From NCBI GenBank assembly GCA_016187495.1, contig JACPJP010000022.1:1-38937 (forward strand): a stretch of 38,937 bases of DNA, in the 5' to 3' direction. The position numbers and the translations under genes are program-made. The DNA comes from Candidatus Woesearchaeota archaeon. Lineage in GTDB: Archaea; Nanobdellota; Nanobdellia; Woesearchaeales; GW2011-AR4. The notes under the pieces are model-generated. The model made no database searches, was not told where the DNA came from, and was given only the letters and a program-made list of their open reading frames with translations. Position 1 is the stretch's first letter. Each line of letters begins with the position of its first letter. Below are positions 16,194 to 24,200 of this stretch, piece after piece.

Positions 16194-16410
16194 TGGCATT
16201 TTGCCACTAAAACTTTGAAACAACGGAATTCCACCAATCTATGATTGGTGGAATGAGTAGTGCTCGAAAACCACACCCATTATTGGTGGAATTCCGAGCA
16301 TCAAAAACCACCTGAAAGTGAGGCTACTGAAATCATGCCACCCCGTGAACGCGACGAGCGACTAGCGAGTCGCTCGCAATTCACTGATGGGTGGTTTTTG
16401 ACAATTTAAA
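16194..16410 (+). ncRNA. Structured leader-like RNA with mutually exclusive stems
   Basis: Stems seen by eye: TGGCA/TGCCA (16194-16206). ATTCCACCAATC with GATTGGTGGAAT (16228-16254, 12 bp, triloop). GGAATTCCACCAAT (16225-38) pairs alternatively with ATTGGTGGAATTCC (16282-95, 14 bp). TGCTCG pairs with CGAGCA (16261-66/16295-300). AAAAACCACC (16303-12) pairs with GGTGGTTTTT (16390-99), and that competes with CCACCC/GGGTGG (16338-43/16389-94). A GC-rich hairpin CGAGCGACT/AGTCGCTCG (16355-76) sits inside GTGAA/TTCAC. An SD-led 19-codon ORF starts 14 nt downstream. The two alternative fold sets suggest a switch. No known riboswitch class recognised. The promoter is uncertain (AT boxes near 16161 and 16182). 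Confidence 0.65.
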
Positions 16411-16423
16411 GGAGGTGCTTATC

Positions 16424-16483
16424 ATGGCTAAGAAAAAGAAGCAGCTTGAGCAAACTCAGGAATCCCAAGAATCTGCTCAATAG
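16424..16483 (+). CDS. 19-aa Lys/Gln-rich micropeptide with a strong Shine-Dalgarno
   Basis: AAAGGAGGTG (16408-16417) lies 6 nt before ATG 16424, the best SD in the window. The ORF reads MAKKKKQLEQTQESQESAQ and ends at TAG 16481. The peptide is basic at the N-terminus and Gln/Glu/Ser-rich afterwards; it could be a small functional protein or a leader peptide sensed by translation. It lies directly downstream of the structured RNA, part of which (CACCT, 16308-12) is complementary to the SD (AGGTG, 16413-17). The next gene (M50 protease) has its own TATA box, so the peptide seems to be the only product. T-rich runs follow, a plausible archaeal terminator. Too short for the ORF track. Confidence 0.6.
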   Translation: MAKKKKQLEQTQESQESAQ

Positions 16484-16588
16484 CAATTTCTCATATTTTT
16501 GTATTCAACACTTTTTAATTTAATTTATTTTTTATGGGACATAGCCAAAATAAAAACCTTTTAATAATCCGATTAATTTTATCTTTCT

Positions 16589-17215
16589 ATGGACTTTTTG
16601 CAGCAATCAAAGCAAATCTACATAGGGAAAATAAACACTTCAGAGACCGAAATAAGGGATTTGCTTAAGGCGTGGATAGCAGTTTCCATAGCATTTGGAA
16701 TGGTAATGAAGGGACTAGCCGGCTTAGACTTTTACCGAGTTTTTATCGTGGCAGCTATAACTGTAGGAACAGGCTTTTTGCTTCATGAATTGGGCCATAA
16801 ATTAGTAGCCCAGAGATATGGTTGCTTTGCAGAATTCAGGTCTTTTGATCAAATGCTGTTATTGGCAATATTCATGTCATTTTTTGGGTTTGTATTTGCA
16901 GCGCCAGGAGCTGTTATGATACATGGCCCTGTAGGCACAAGAAGAAATGGCATAATAAGCGCAGCAGGGCCTATAGTAAACATAACATTGGCATTATTAT
17001 TTCTCTTGCTTTTATTCCTTTCATATGGGGGATTTATTAGTATTATAGCTTTCTATGGATTTTACATAAACTCTTGGCTGGCTTTATTCAACATGATACC
17101 GATATGGAACCTTGATGGAGCTAAAGTCTTAAAGTGGGACAAAAAAGTTTATGGGATTATTGTGGCAATAGCCTTGTTATTGATGTTTTTGCAAAATTAT
17201 ATAAGATTAAGCTAA
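16589..17215 (+). CDS. Site-2-protease-like M50 metallopeptidase
   Basis: A 208-aa polytopic intramembrane zinc protease. HELGHKLVAQRYG (residues about 67-79) is the HExxH zinc motif within a membrane helix. The third-ligand motif is FNMIPIWNLDGAKV (residues about 172-185). AAGPIVNITLAL, typical of M50 proteins, lies between them. No PDZ or CBS domain is present, so it is the minimal form. A TTTTAATAA box at 16558-16566 places transcription start at the ATG. The HtrA-like protease follows after 12 nt, so two membrane-associated proteases may act in one envelope stress or maturation pathway, as RseP and DegS do in bacteria (analogy only). Confidence 0.9.
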   Translation: MDFLQQSKQIYIGKINTSETEIRDLLKAWIAVSIAFGMVMKGLAGLDFYRVFIVAAITVGTGFLLHELGHKLVAQRYGCFAEFRSFDQMLLLAIFMSFFGFVFAAPGAVMIHGPVGTRRNGIISAAGPIVNITLALLFLLLLFLSYGGFISIIAFYGFYINSWLALFNMIPIWNLDGAKVLKWDKKVYGIIVAIALLLMFLQNYIRLS

Positions 17216-17227
17216 AATAAAAATAAA

Positions 17228-18160
17228 ATGGCAAAATTCAACTTGAACCCGGTTAAGGCATTAATAGCTTCAATAATCCTTATTATAGCCATATCTGGGA
17301 GTTTGATTTTTTATTATAACGCTAAAGTTAATGAACTCAATCGGGAAATCTTAACACTAGGTAATAAACTAGACCGGGTAAACGAGAATCTGAAAAGTGA
17401 TATATCTTCCTTAAATCAGAACCTCACATCCGAAATTGATTTAGTAGATAGCGACTTAAGAAACTTCAAAATGCGAAACAAAGAGGAAATAAACACTTTA
17501 ACAGGGCTTATTGATGAGATAGAAAAACAAAGCGAGATACAGCTTGGAGAATTAAGAGATGATCTAAAGAGTATACAGGTTAAGAGCCAGGATTTTACAG
17601 CAATAATTGATGATGTAATACAAAGTGTTGTTAGTGTAGGCACAAATAAAGGTTTGGGATCTGGAGTAGTAATTGACAGCAGGGGATTTATTGTTACAAA
17701 TTACCATGTTGTGGAGGGTGCAAGCATAATAAGGGTTTTGACTTATAGCGAGGATGTTTATAATACAGCTTTAATTGGATATAATGATGTTGCTGATGTT
17801 GCAGTTCTTAAGGTTGATGCATCATTGCCTGCTTTAAGGTTTGGTGATTCAGATGATGTTCGGGTAGGTGAGAAAGTGATAGCTTTAGGAAACCCGGCTG
17901 GCTTGTCATTTACTGTGACAGAAGGCATAATAAGCGCTGTGCATAGAAAAGGCCCAAATGACCTTCCAATATACCTGCAGACAGACGTTCCTATTAATCC
18001 AGGAAACTCAGGAGGACCATTGGTAGATGCAAACTCGGAAATTATTGGCTTGAATAATTTCAAGGTAAGCGGCTTAGAGGGACTTGGATTTGCTGTGGAA
18101 TCAAATACTGTCAAAGATATTGCTGATGATGTAATAGCTCAATATCTACAGTCCCAATAA
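17228..18160 (+). CDS. Membrane-anchored HtrA/Deg-like serine protease without PDZ
   Basis: 310 aa. An N-terminal transmembrane anchor (ALIASIILIIAISGSLIFYY) is followed by a coiled-coil stalk (about residues 35-125, heptad-like NELNREILTLGNKLDRVNEN) and a trypsin-like domain. The catalytic triad is visible: His in VTNYHVVEG, Asp in DVADVAVLKVD and Ser in NPGNSGGPLVD. The C-terminus ends soon after the protease fold, so the usual PDZ domain is missing. The topology puts the protease outside the membrane, where it would degrade misfolded or surface proteins. The coiled coil probably mediates oligomerisation. Likely co-transcribed with the upstream M50 protease. Confidence 0.92.
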   Translation: MAKFNLNPVKALIASIILIIAISGSLIFYYNAKVNELNREILTLGNKLDRVNENLKSDISSLNQNLTSEIDLVDSDLRNFKMRNKEEINTLTGLIDEIEKQSEIQLGELRDDLKSIQVKSQDFTAIIDDVIQSVVSVGTNKGLGSGVVIDSRGFIVTNYHVVEGASIIRVLTYSEDVYNTALIGYNDVADVAVLKVDASLPALRFGDSDDVRVGEKVIALGNPAGLSFTVTEGIISAVHRKGPNDLPIYLQTDVPINPGNSGGPLVDANSEIIGLNNFKVSGLEGLGFAVESNTVKDIADDVIAQYLQSQ

Positions 18161-18199
18161 TAGATAAATTTATATTTATAAAATTTAATAATATCCAAA

Positions 18200-18805
18200 A
18201 TGGCAAAAAAGAGAGTGAAAAAAGTTAAGACAAGTTTAGGCCGTAATAAAAAACTACTTGCCAGCAAAAAGGTTGAGCGTAAAAAGCCTGCCCATGCACC
18301 AAAAAAGCAGCCCTTCCTCTCAGGTTTTTTCGAAAAAAAGAAGCCAAGCCCTGCCCAGGAATACAGGAAGAAAGAAGAAGATGACTTAAGAAATATACAG
18401 CATCAGATAAGCTTTTTGGGTTTCGGCGCACAAGAAAAATCAGCAGACAGACATGTTCCTGTGTGGTTCTACACAACCTCTATTTTTGCAGCGTTCCTAT
18501 TTACTGTCTATCTCTCAATCTTTGCAACTATCCATTTTGAAAGCATAGAATATATGAATATGACCACCGTATTTTTGTTTATCTCCATTGTTTCTTATTT
18601 TCTAATTTCAATGGTTTTCTTTGTTTCAGAGAAAAAGAGCATACATTGGATTCCAGCATTCCTTTTCTTTGCTGGAGTTTCAACAATAATGGTCTATGCA
18701 TTCAAGGCAGTAGACACATCTAATTTAGTTAGATTCTCGATAATTTATACGATAATAGTTGCCGCTATATCGTGCTATGTTCTTGCGATAAGAAAAGGTA
18801 CATAA
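18200..18805 (+). CDS. Unrecognised four-helix membrane protein with basic N-terminus
   Basis: 201 aa. The first 60 residues are strongly basic and Lys/Pro-rich (KKRVKKVKTSLGRNKKLL), probably cytoplasmic and able to bind nucleic acid or lipid head groups. Four transmembrane helices follow at about residues 88-113, 119-143, 150-168 and 175-195, with short loops. I recognise no family. A TTTATAAAAT box at about 18174-18183 lies about 22 bp before ATG 18200, so the gene is leaderless and has its own promoter despite following the protease gene by 39 nt. Confidence 0.75.
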   Translation: MAKKRVKKVKTSLGRNKKLLASKKVERKKPAHAPKKQPFLSGFFEKKKPSPAQEYRKKEEDDLRNIQHQISFLGFGAQEKSADRHVPVWFYTTSIFAAFLFTVYLSIFATIHFESIEYMNMTTVFLFISIVSYFLISMVFFVSEKKSIHWIPAFLFFAGVSTIMVYAFKAVDTSNLVRFSIIYTIIVAAISCYVLAIRKGT

Positions 18806-18874
18806 GGGTAAATATCATAAATTGCGGTCTTGTATTTACAGAGATTTTTTAAATTAAACTGGGTTTCTTTCCTC

Positions 18875-19918
18875 ATGGTTGATGCTGCTGGACTTGAAAG
18901 CATGCTGGATTTTGTCCATGTCAATGGCACTGTGAGATTTGATAAATACATGGGTGAGCACCTCTTCAGCAGCGGAAGAGGATTTTATGACAAAACGGTT
19001 ATTATAAGCGGAAAAAATGGGCATTTTACAACTTATGCAGAACACCCAACCTTTGCCTACATGATTTATCTTGCAGTAAGATCGCAAGGAATGTTGGGCA
19101 AGGATTTCCTAGAAATAGGCGGAGGAAGCGGAAACTTTAAATTATTTTACCTCCAGCATGCTCCTTCTACAAGGTATATTTCTATTGATGCATCCCAAAG
19201 GCTGGCCGTATTTCAGGCTGATGTTGGCAGCGATACTCTAGTAGGAAATGCAGAGAATCTGCCTTTTGCAGATGGGAGTATAAATGGCATTATTTTTGCC
19301 AATGAGCTTCTTGACGAATTAAGCTGCAGAGTCTTTAAAATCAGCAATGAGGGCAAACATGTGCATATTGGCAGTGAAGGATATGTCCTAGAAAAGAATG
19401 GTCGTCTAGCATTTACTTATCTTCCTGCCGAGAGGAATGATTTTCTTTTGCTTTACGAATCTTTCTTACAGCGCTTCAGGCCTAATATAATAAATGGCAG
19501 CGTAGTTTGCGTCTCTCCAACATTGCCTAAGGCTGTATCGGAAATGGCGAGAGTTCTTGGCAGAGGAAAAATTATATTGATGGACTATGGATTTTGGGAT
19601 GATCCAAGCCATGCAAACCGTAAGTTTTACAATGATCTACCTTTTTTTAATTTAGGCGGCTCCCGCTATACTCTGGATGAGGCTTTGAAGAATCCTTATG
19701 AAACAGACATAACTCATCGAATAGATTTTGAGTTTGCAAAATGGATTGCGGAAGGAATGGGATTTCCAGCCAGATTGTTTAACATTGGCGATTATTTCGA
19801 AAATTTTGCTAAATTAACTGGGGGAGATGAGAGAGTATGGCAGAGACCTAGTATATCGCAGGGCATTTGGGAGTTTACCGCCTCGATATCAGAAGTCGTA
19901 CTTGAAATAACGAAGTAA
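18875..19918 (+). CDS. SAM-dependent methyltransferase, MidA/NDUFAF7-like
   Basis: 347 aa. The Rossmann SAM-binding motif FLEIGGGSGNFKLFYL sits near residue 90, preceded by the GR-x-F-Y/TT region (SSGRGFYDKT) typical of the MidA family (DUF185). Further family signatures are FANELLDELSCRVFKI, IILMDYGFWD, and DITHRIDFEFAKWIAEGMGF. Mitochondrial NDUFAF7 methylates an arginine of complex I; the archaeal substrate is unknown. The track starts at TTG 18830, but a TTTTTAAATT box (18845-18854) lies inside that extension and points to leaderless ATG 18875, so the shorter form is preferred. Similarity is convincing in motif order, though the domain is divergent. Confidence 0.8.
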   Translation: MVDAAGLESMLDFVHVNGTVRFDKYMGEHLFSSGRGFYDKTVIISGKNGHFTTYAEHPTFAYMIYLAVRSQGMLGKDFLEIGGGSGNFKLFYLQHAPSTRYISIDASQRLAVFQADVGSDTLVGNAENLPFADGSINGIIFANELLDELSCRVFKISNEGKHVHIGSEGYVLEKNGRLAFTYLPAERNDFLLLYESFLQRFRPNIINGSVVCVSPTLPKAVSEMARVLGRGKIILMDYGFWDDPSHANRKFYNDLPFFNLGGSRYTLDEALKNPYETDITHRIDFEFAKWIAEGMGFPARLFNIGDYFENFAKLTGGDERVWQRPSISQGIWEFTASISEVVLEITK

Positions 19919-19961
19919 ATATCATTAGAACGGAAAAATAAAAGAAATCAAAAAAGGGAAT

Positions 19962-21593
19962 TTACATCCCCATTCCTTCCATGCCGCCCATTCCTCCGGG
20001 GGGCATTTGCGGGCCTTTGTCTTTTGAGCCGCTTGATGCGATTACATCATCTATCCTTAATATCATTGTTGCAACTTCAGCAGCGCTTGAAACTGCTTGG
20101 GTCTTTATCTTCAAAGGCTCTATGACGCCTTTCTTCCATGCGTCCATTACTTTACCGCTGAAGACATCAATGCCAGCCCATTTCTGCTTCTTTGAATGTG
20201 CTGCCTTTAAGTCTGTCATCGCATCAATTGGGTCTAATCCAGCATTCTCTATTAATGTTCTTGGTATAACTTCCATTGCATCAGCGAAAGCTTCTACTGC
20301 CAATTGCTCCCTTCCTGATAAAGTTTCTGCATATTTTCTTAAGCCCATTGCAAGCTCAATTTCCGGAGCGCCAGCGCCTGCAACTACCATGCCATCTTTA
20401 AGCGAAGCAGCAACGTCTCCAATTGCATCTGTCATTGCCCTTTCTATTTCATTGGTAACATGCTCTGTGCCACCCCTTATCAGCAAAGTCACTGCCTTGG
20501 GATTTTTGCATTCCATTATATATGTAAACTCATCATCTCCGACTTTTCTTTCTTCCACAATGCCTGCAAATCCCAAATCATCTTTACTTAAGTCCTTTAA
20601 GTTGCTTGCAATCTTAGCCCCTGTTGCCTTTGCTATTTTTTTCATATCGCTTTCCGATACTCTCCTTACTGCATATGCTCCTTTCTTTGCCAGGTAATGC
20701 ACTGCCACATCGTCTACTCCCTTTTGGCATAAAACAACATTTGCTCCGGTTACAGTTATCTTTTCAACCATATCCCTTAGCATGTTTTCTTCCTGATCCA
20801 GGAATGCCTGTATCTGATCCGGGGTTTTTATCTGTATGTTTGCCTCAAACTCTGTTTTCTTTATCTCTATTTCCTTGTCTATTAGCGCTATCCTTGCATT
20901 TTTAACAACCCTTGGCATGCTCGCGCTTAATCTTTCCTTGTCAATTACAATGCCCTTGATTAATTCAGAGTCTTCAATACTGCCTCCGTTTCTTTTTTCG
21001 AGCTTGATGTTGTCCTTGTCAACATAATTATTGTCTTCTATGACCATCTGGACAGCTTTTACTGCCAATGTTGCCAAAGTGTCTTTTGAATATTCAGCGC
21101 CTTTTCCAGTCATTGCTGTCTGAGCAATTTTCTTTAAGGCATCTTCATCGCTTGAGGTTATTTTTTCTCCCATTTGGCTAAGAATTTCCTGGGCTTTTGA
21201 TTCCGCTAATCTGTAGCCTCTTGCTATCACTGCAGGATGCACTTCTTTGTCAAGAAGCTCTTCCGCATTTTTCAAAAGTTCGCCTGCAATTACAACTGCA
21301 GTTGTAGTTCCATCTCCAATCTCGTCTTCTTGGGTTTTTGCAACTTCAACAATCATTTTTGCAGCAGGGTGCTCAATGCTCATTTCCTCAAGAATTGTAA
21401 CCCCGTCATTTGTGACCGTAACATCTCCTAAAGAATCAACGATCATCTTATCCATTCCCTTCGGGCCCAAAGTAGTCCTTACGGTTTCAGCAACTGCCCT
21501 TGCAGCCATAATATTATTCCTTTGCGCATCTCTGCCCAAAGTCCTTTGTGTGCCTTCCGGCAAAATAAATATTGGTTGTACTGTTTGTGCCAT
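19962..21593 (-). CDS. thsA: Thermosome subunit (group II chaperonin)
   Basis: A full-length 543-aa subunit of the archaeal CCT-like folding machine. ATP-binding and hydrolysis motifs include [19 protein letters not shown] and [17 protein letters not shown]. The apical region with the built-in lid is complete. The C-terminus ends in the Gly/Met-rich tail [11 protein letters not shown] typical of archaeal chaperonins. GGGAGG sits 9 nt before the ATG, a clear SD, and the leader of about 75 nt from the TATA at 21690-21700 holds a small hairpin. So this abundant protein uses leadered, SD-dependent translation in contrast to its leaderless neighbours. The symbol is by analogy; other subunits may exist elsewhere. 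Confidence 0.97.
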   Translation of the reverse strand: MAQTVQPIFILPEGTQRTLGRDAQRNNIMAARAVAETVRTTLGPKGMDKMIVDSLGDVTVTNDGVTILEEMSIEHPAAKMIVEVAKTQEDEIGDGTTTAVVIAGELLKNAEELLDKEVHPAVIARGYRLAESKAQEILSQMGEKITSSDEDALKKIAQTAMTGKGAEYSKDTLATLAVKAVQMVIEDNNYVDKDNIKLEKRNGGSIEDSELIKGIVIDKERLSASMPRVVKNARIALIDKEIEIKKTEFEANIQIKTPDQIQAFLDQEENMLRDMVEKITVTGANVVLCQKGVDDVAVHYLAKKGAYAVRRVSESDMKKIAKATGAKIASNLKDLSKDDLGFAGIVEERKVGDDEFTYIMECKNPKAVTLLIRGGTEHVTNEIERAMTDAIGDVAASLKDGMVVAGAGAPEIELAMGLRKYAETLSGREQLAVEAFADAMEVIPRTLIENAGLDPIDAMTDLKAAHSKKQKWAGIDVFSGKVMDAWKKGVIEPLKIKTQAVSSAAEVATMILRIDDVIASSGSKDKGPQMPPGGMGGMEGMGM

Positions 21594-21640
21594 TTTAAAA
21601 CCTCCCCATAACCTATTTTTTATTAAAATTATAATGCCAG

Positions 21641-21660
21641 AAACTCAATTTGGGCATTAT
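21641..21660 (-). promoter_or_regulatory. Small hairpin region in the thermosome leader
   Basis: Within the 5' leader, AATGCC and GGCATT form a 6-bp stem with a loop of about 14 nt, ahead of the SD. Coordinates are approximate. It could be a temperature-sensitive or stabilising element, but the stem is short. Confidence 0.25.
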
Positions 21661-21799
21661 TTCATTGAAAAAAGTAAATGAGCAGTACTATATAAAGCTT
21701 ATGGTTTTATAGAACTCTGCCAATGTTAGGGGCAATAAAGCTTATAAATTGCGGTTTTAAAAGAAAAGGAATAAAACATAATGTTTATTTTGATTAGCT

Positions 21800-22003
21800 A
21801 TGGAAGAAATTTGGGTTATCATAAGAAAGCACCCAAAAACGTATATAATAATGATAGCATTGATTGCAACCATCGTAATAATCAACGAAACATTGGAATT
21901 TGCAGAAAGAATAAGCAACAATATTTTATTAACCGTTTTAAGCTTAATCATATTTTACTTTTTTGCGAGAATTATTATTGAGGAAAAAATAAAAAATGGT
22001 TAA
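21800..22003 (+). CDS. Small two-helix membrane protein
   Basis: 67 aa with two hydrophobic helices (YIIMIALIATIVII and LLTVLSLIIFYFFARIIIEE) separated by a polar loop, and charged ends. It was chosen over the overlapping 21781 frame because that one lacks any protein-like pattern. A CTTATAAATT box at 21741-21750 would give a leader of about 30 nt. The gene overlaps the next small ORF by 8 nt. No family recognised. Confidence 0.65.
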   Translation: MEEIWVIIRKHPKTYIIMIALIATIVIINETLEFAERISNNILLTVLSLIIFYFFARIIIEEKIKNG

Positions 22004-22091
22004 AAACAAAAAAGGCATTAGCCAGATTCTCTTATTTGTGATAATAGTAATCCTGCTCCTGATAATCGGTAAATATTTAGAGTGGTTTTAG
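21996..22091 (+). CDS. 31-aa single-helix peptide with a pilin-like N-terminus
   Basis: Too short for the track. It reads MVKNKKGISQILLFVIIVIL and continues with hydrophobic residues to GKYLEWF. The basic start followed by KKGIS-Q-I and a long helix is the pattern of archaeal type IV pilin/flagellin-like class III signal peptides, but there is no mature domain. It overlaps the preceding membrane protein gene, implying translational coupling. Possibly a two-component small membrane complex. Confidence 0.5.
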   Translation: MVKNKKGISQILLFVIIVILLLIIGKYLEWF

Positions 22092-22152
22092 TTTTTATCA
22101 TTTTAACAAACCTTAACTAAAATTTTTAAACGAGGAAGGTACTTAAAATAGC

Positions 22153-22647
22153 ATGGTCAGACAAAAAACCCAACTTGCAACCTTTGCAGCAGGATGCTTC
22201 TGGCACGTTGAAGAGTCTTTTAGGCAGATGAATGGTGTAGTAAAAACAACAGTTGGCTATATCGGCGGGCATATGGAAAATCCAACCTATAAGAATGTAT
22301 GTAGCGATGAAACGGGCTATGCGGAAGCAGTTCAAGTAGAATTTGACCCAAAGCAGATATCTTATGAAGAATTATTGGGCAAATTTTGGGAAATCCATGA
22401 TCCGACATCCTACCACAAGCAGGGCCCTGACGTGGGCTCGCAATACAGGGCAGCAATTTTTTACCACGATGAAAAGCAAAAGCAGGCAGCAATGAAATCA
22501 AAAAATAAATTGTCAAAATCTGAGAAATATAAAAATAAAAAAATTGTGACGGAAATTGTAAAAGCATCTAAATTCTATCCTGCGGAAGAATATCATCAAA
22601 AGTATTTTCAGAAGCATAAACTACAAAAATTCTTTGCATGCCAATAG
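22153..22647 (+). CDS. msrA: Peptide methionine sulfoxide reductase MsrA
   Basis: Reduces S-methionine sulfoxide in oxidised proteins. 164 aa with the active-site GCFWHVEE motif (catalytic Cys), VGYIGGHMENPTYKNVC, GYAEAVQVEFDP, FWEIHDPT and GPDVGSQYRAAIFYH, all in canonical order, and a Cys near the C-terminus (FFACQ) that could be the resolving residue. A TTTTTAAAC box at 22122-22131 lies about 26 bp before ATG 22153, a textbook leaderless promoter. It lies close to the thermosome, fitting a protein-repair theme, although it has its own promoter. Confidence 0.96.
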   Translation: MVRQKTQLATFAAGCFWHVEESFRQMNGVVKTTVGYIGGHMENPTYKNVCSDETGYAEAVQVEFDPKQISYEELLGKFWEIHDPTSYHKQGPDVGSQYRAAIFYHDEKQKQAAMKSKNKLSKSEKYKNKKIVTEIVKASKFYPAEEYHQKYFQKHKLQKFFACQ

Positions 22648-22675
22648 ATAAATTAAATCTCTAATTCTTAAACGG

Positions 22676-24049
22676 CTAAAAATTGCCTAATCTTTGGTCT
22701 AGGACATTAGGCCCATGATTTTGAAGATACCCTTCAAGATCAACTCCCGGGAAAATAGTGCTTCCTCTTATATTGTAGCCAGCAGGTACGAAAATATCAG
22801 GGCCTAAAAATGATCTTACTATCCTTGTTCCCGGTTGTTCATTAGAATCTCTTTCATCTTTTTTTGGATAAGCTACAACAACTCCTAACCCAAGTGTGCT
22901 TCTATCAATGTGCGCACCATCACCCACAAAACCATAAGGAGTCAAAATGCTATGGAAAATTTCAGCATCACGCACATGGCAATCTTTCTCAATTGCGCTA
23001 TATTCAATATGCGCGCCAGGCTCAATTGCAACACGTCTAGCAATAAATGTATTTGGCCCTAATGTAACCGCGCCTTCTTTAACAAGTTGCTCTAAACTTT
23101 TTCCATTTTCTCGTTTCCAAGTCTCTGGCTGTACCCACACATTTTCTTCTAAGCGAATATAGCCTCTTTCTCGCAAAATCCTTAATACGGATGGAAATTG
23201 CCCCGCAAGAGCCCTTTGAACAGAACTTAAATAGTTAGTATTAGTGCCCAAGTCTCCCCAACTGTCAATGGTAAATCCGTATACTGGAATTCCATGTTCA
23301 ATGCAACCTTTTATAAGGTCCCCTGCCATATCATAGACAGCACCTTCGGTAGCGCTTGCATATTCTCTGCCTTGCTTGACCCACCCTTCTTTTGCTAATT
23401 TTGCCAACACAACATTATCCACAATGTAACCGCCCGTGTTTACCGGAACATCTTCAATTTTATCCAGTTCCTCAACAGTTTTTATGCCTAAAGCTTTCAT
23501 TAACTCTGTTTCCGTTTTCGGTTTTTCAATTATTCCCACTACAGTATCATTGCCATTTGTGTCTAATAAACCATAACTGCGTATTGTTTCTCTTGGCTTG
23601 ATATATGTTACAAGAACTGTAATTGCGGCTTTATTCCTTTTATGAAACTCTATCGCTCTTTGCCAGTCCGCTTCATATAGATTATCATTAGCTAAAACAA
23701 TACTATGGCCTAACGGATCTCTATTTTCTATAAATCTAAGAAGGCCATCTCCGCTACCTCTGTCTTGAATTCCTTCAAGAGTAGTCGCATAATCTATATG
23801 GATATTATACCAGCTACCATCTCTAAACCGATCAGCTAATGGATTTTTATTCGGAGTGCCGACAGTGAGGAAGTGATAGTTTCTAATGCCAGCAGATTTA
23901 AGCTCTTCTATCTGTATTTCTGCAATAGGAATGCCCATTACTCTCATTAACCCTTTAGGATAATACATTCCTAGACCTAACAAATTGACAGGCCAATTCC
24001 TACTTCCCTTCCCACCTGATGTCAATACAGCATTTACATTTGAATCCAT
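22676..24049 (-). CDS. Sugar-nucleotide pyrophosphorylase-like protein
   Basis: 457 aa. The N-terminal nucleotidyltransferase domain has the variant signature LTSGGKGSRNWP in place of GGxGTRLxP, then YPKGLMRVMGIPIAEIQIEEL, VLANDNLYE (metal Asp) and GIIEKPKTE. The last 130 residues resemble a left-handed beta-helix with hexapeptide repeats (GAHIEYSAIEKDCHVRDAEI), as in GlmU or ADP-glucose pyrophosphorylase. It probably makes an NDP-sugar from sugar-1-phosphate for surface glycans, possibly downstream of GlmS. The enlarged segment between residues 15 and 30 (LLGLGMYYPKG) is unusual. Substrate unknown. It is divergent from cbf5 with repeated motifs between them. Confidence 0.8.
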   Translation of the reverse strand: MDSNVNAVLTSGGKGSRNWPVNLLGLGMYYPKGLMRVMGIPIAEIQIEELKSAGIRNYHFLTVGTPNKNPLADRFRDGSWYNIHIDYATTLEGIQDRGSGDGLLRFIENRDPLGHSIVLANDNLYEADWQRAIEFHKRNKAAITVLVTYIKPRETIRSYGLLDTNGNDTVVGIIEKPKTETELMKALGIKTVEELDKIEDVPVNTGGYIVDNVVLAKLAKEGWVKQGREYASATEGAVYDMAGDLIKGCIEHGIPVYGFTIDSWGDLGTNTNYLSSVQRALAGQFPSVLRILRERGYIRLEENVWVQPETWKRENGKSLEQLVKEGAVTLGPNTFIARRVAIEPGAHIEYSAIEKDCHVRDAEIFHSILTPYGFVGDGAHIDRSTLGLGVVVAYPKKDERDSNEQPGTRIVRSFLGPDIFVPAGYNIRGSTIFPGVDLEGYLQNHGPNVLDQRLGNF

Positions 24050-24100
24050 TTTAGATTATAATAATTTTTTATCACTATTGGGAGAGGACATTTATATATA

Positions 24101-24145
24101 AACCTATTGGTAAACTTGTGGATAAAGTTAACCTATATGTAAACT
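24101..24145. promoter_or_regulatory. Direct repeats AACCTATnnGTAAACT between divergent genes
   Basis: AACCTATTGGTAAACT (24101-24116) and AACCTATATGTAAACT (24130-24145) are 29 bp apart, differ at two central bases, and lie between the promoters of the nucleotidyltransferase and cbf5. The spacing is close to three helical turns, so two bound dimers would face the same side. The same two half-sites appear separated near ftsZ (25827-25857). Confidence 0.5.
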
Positions 24146-24200
24146 ACCGCTTAGGAAACTTATTAAATCCAATCTCATAACCTAAACTTTGTGTGGATTA

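Noticed and set aside
16225-16399. CRISPR array
   Set aside because: Repeated ATTGGTGGAAT and ACCACC words are not regularly spaced and form stems; no spacers.
19981-21681. Several plus-strand ORFs opposite the thermosome (up to 238 aa)
   Set aside because: All are shadows of the strongly conserved chaperonin gene.
21781-21981. 66-aa ORF starting 19 nt before the 67-aa membrane ORF
   Set aside because: Its translation has no hydrophobic or domain pattern, while the alternative frame gives two clean membrane helices.
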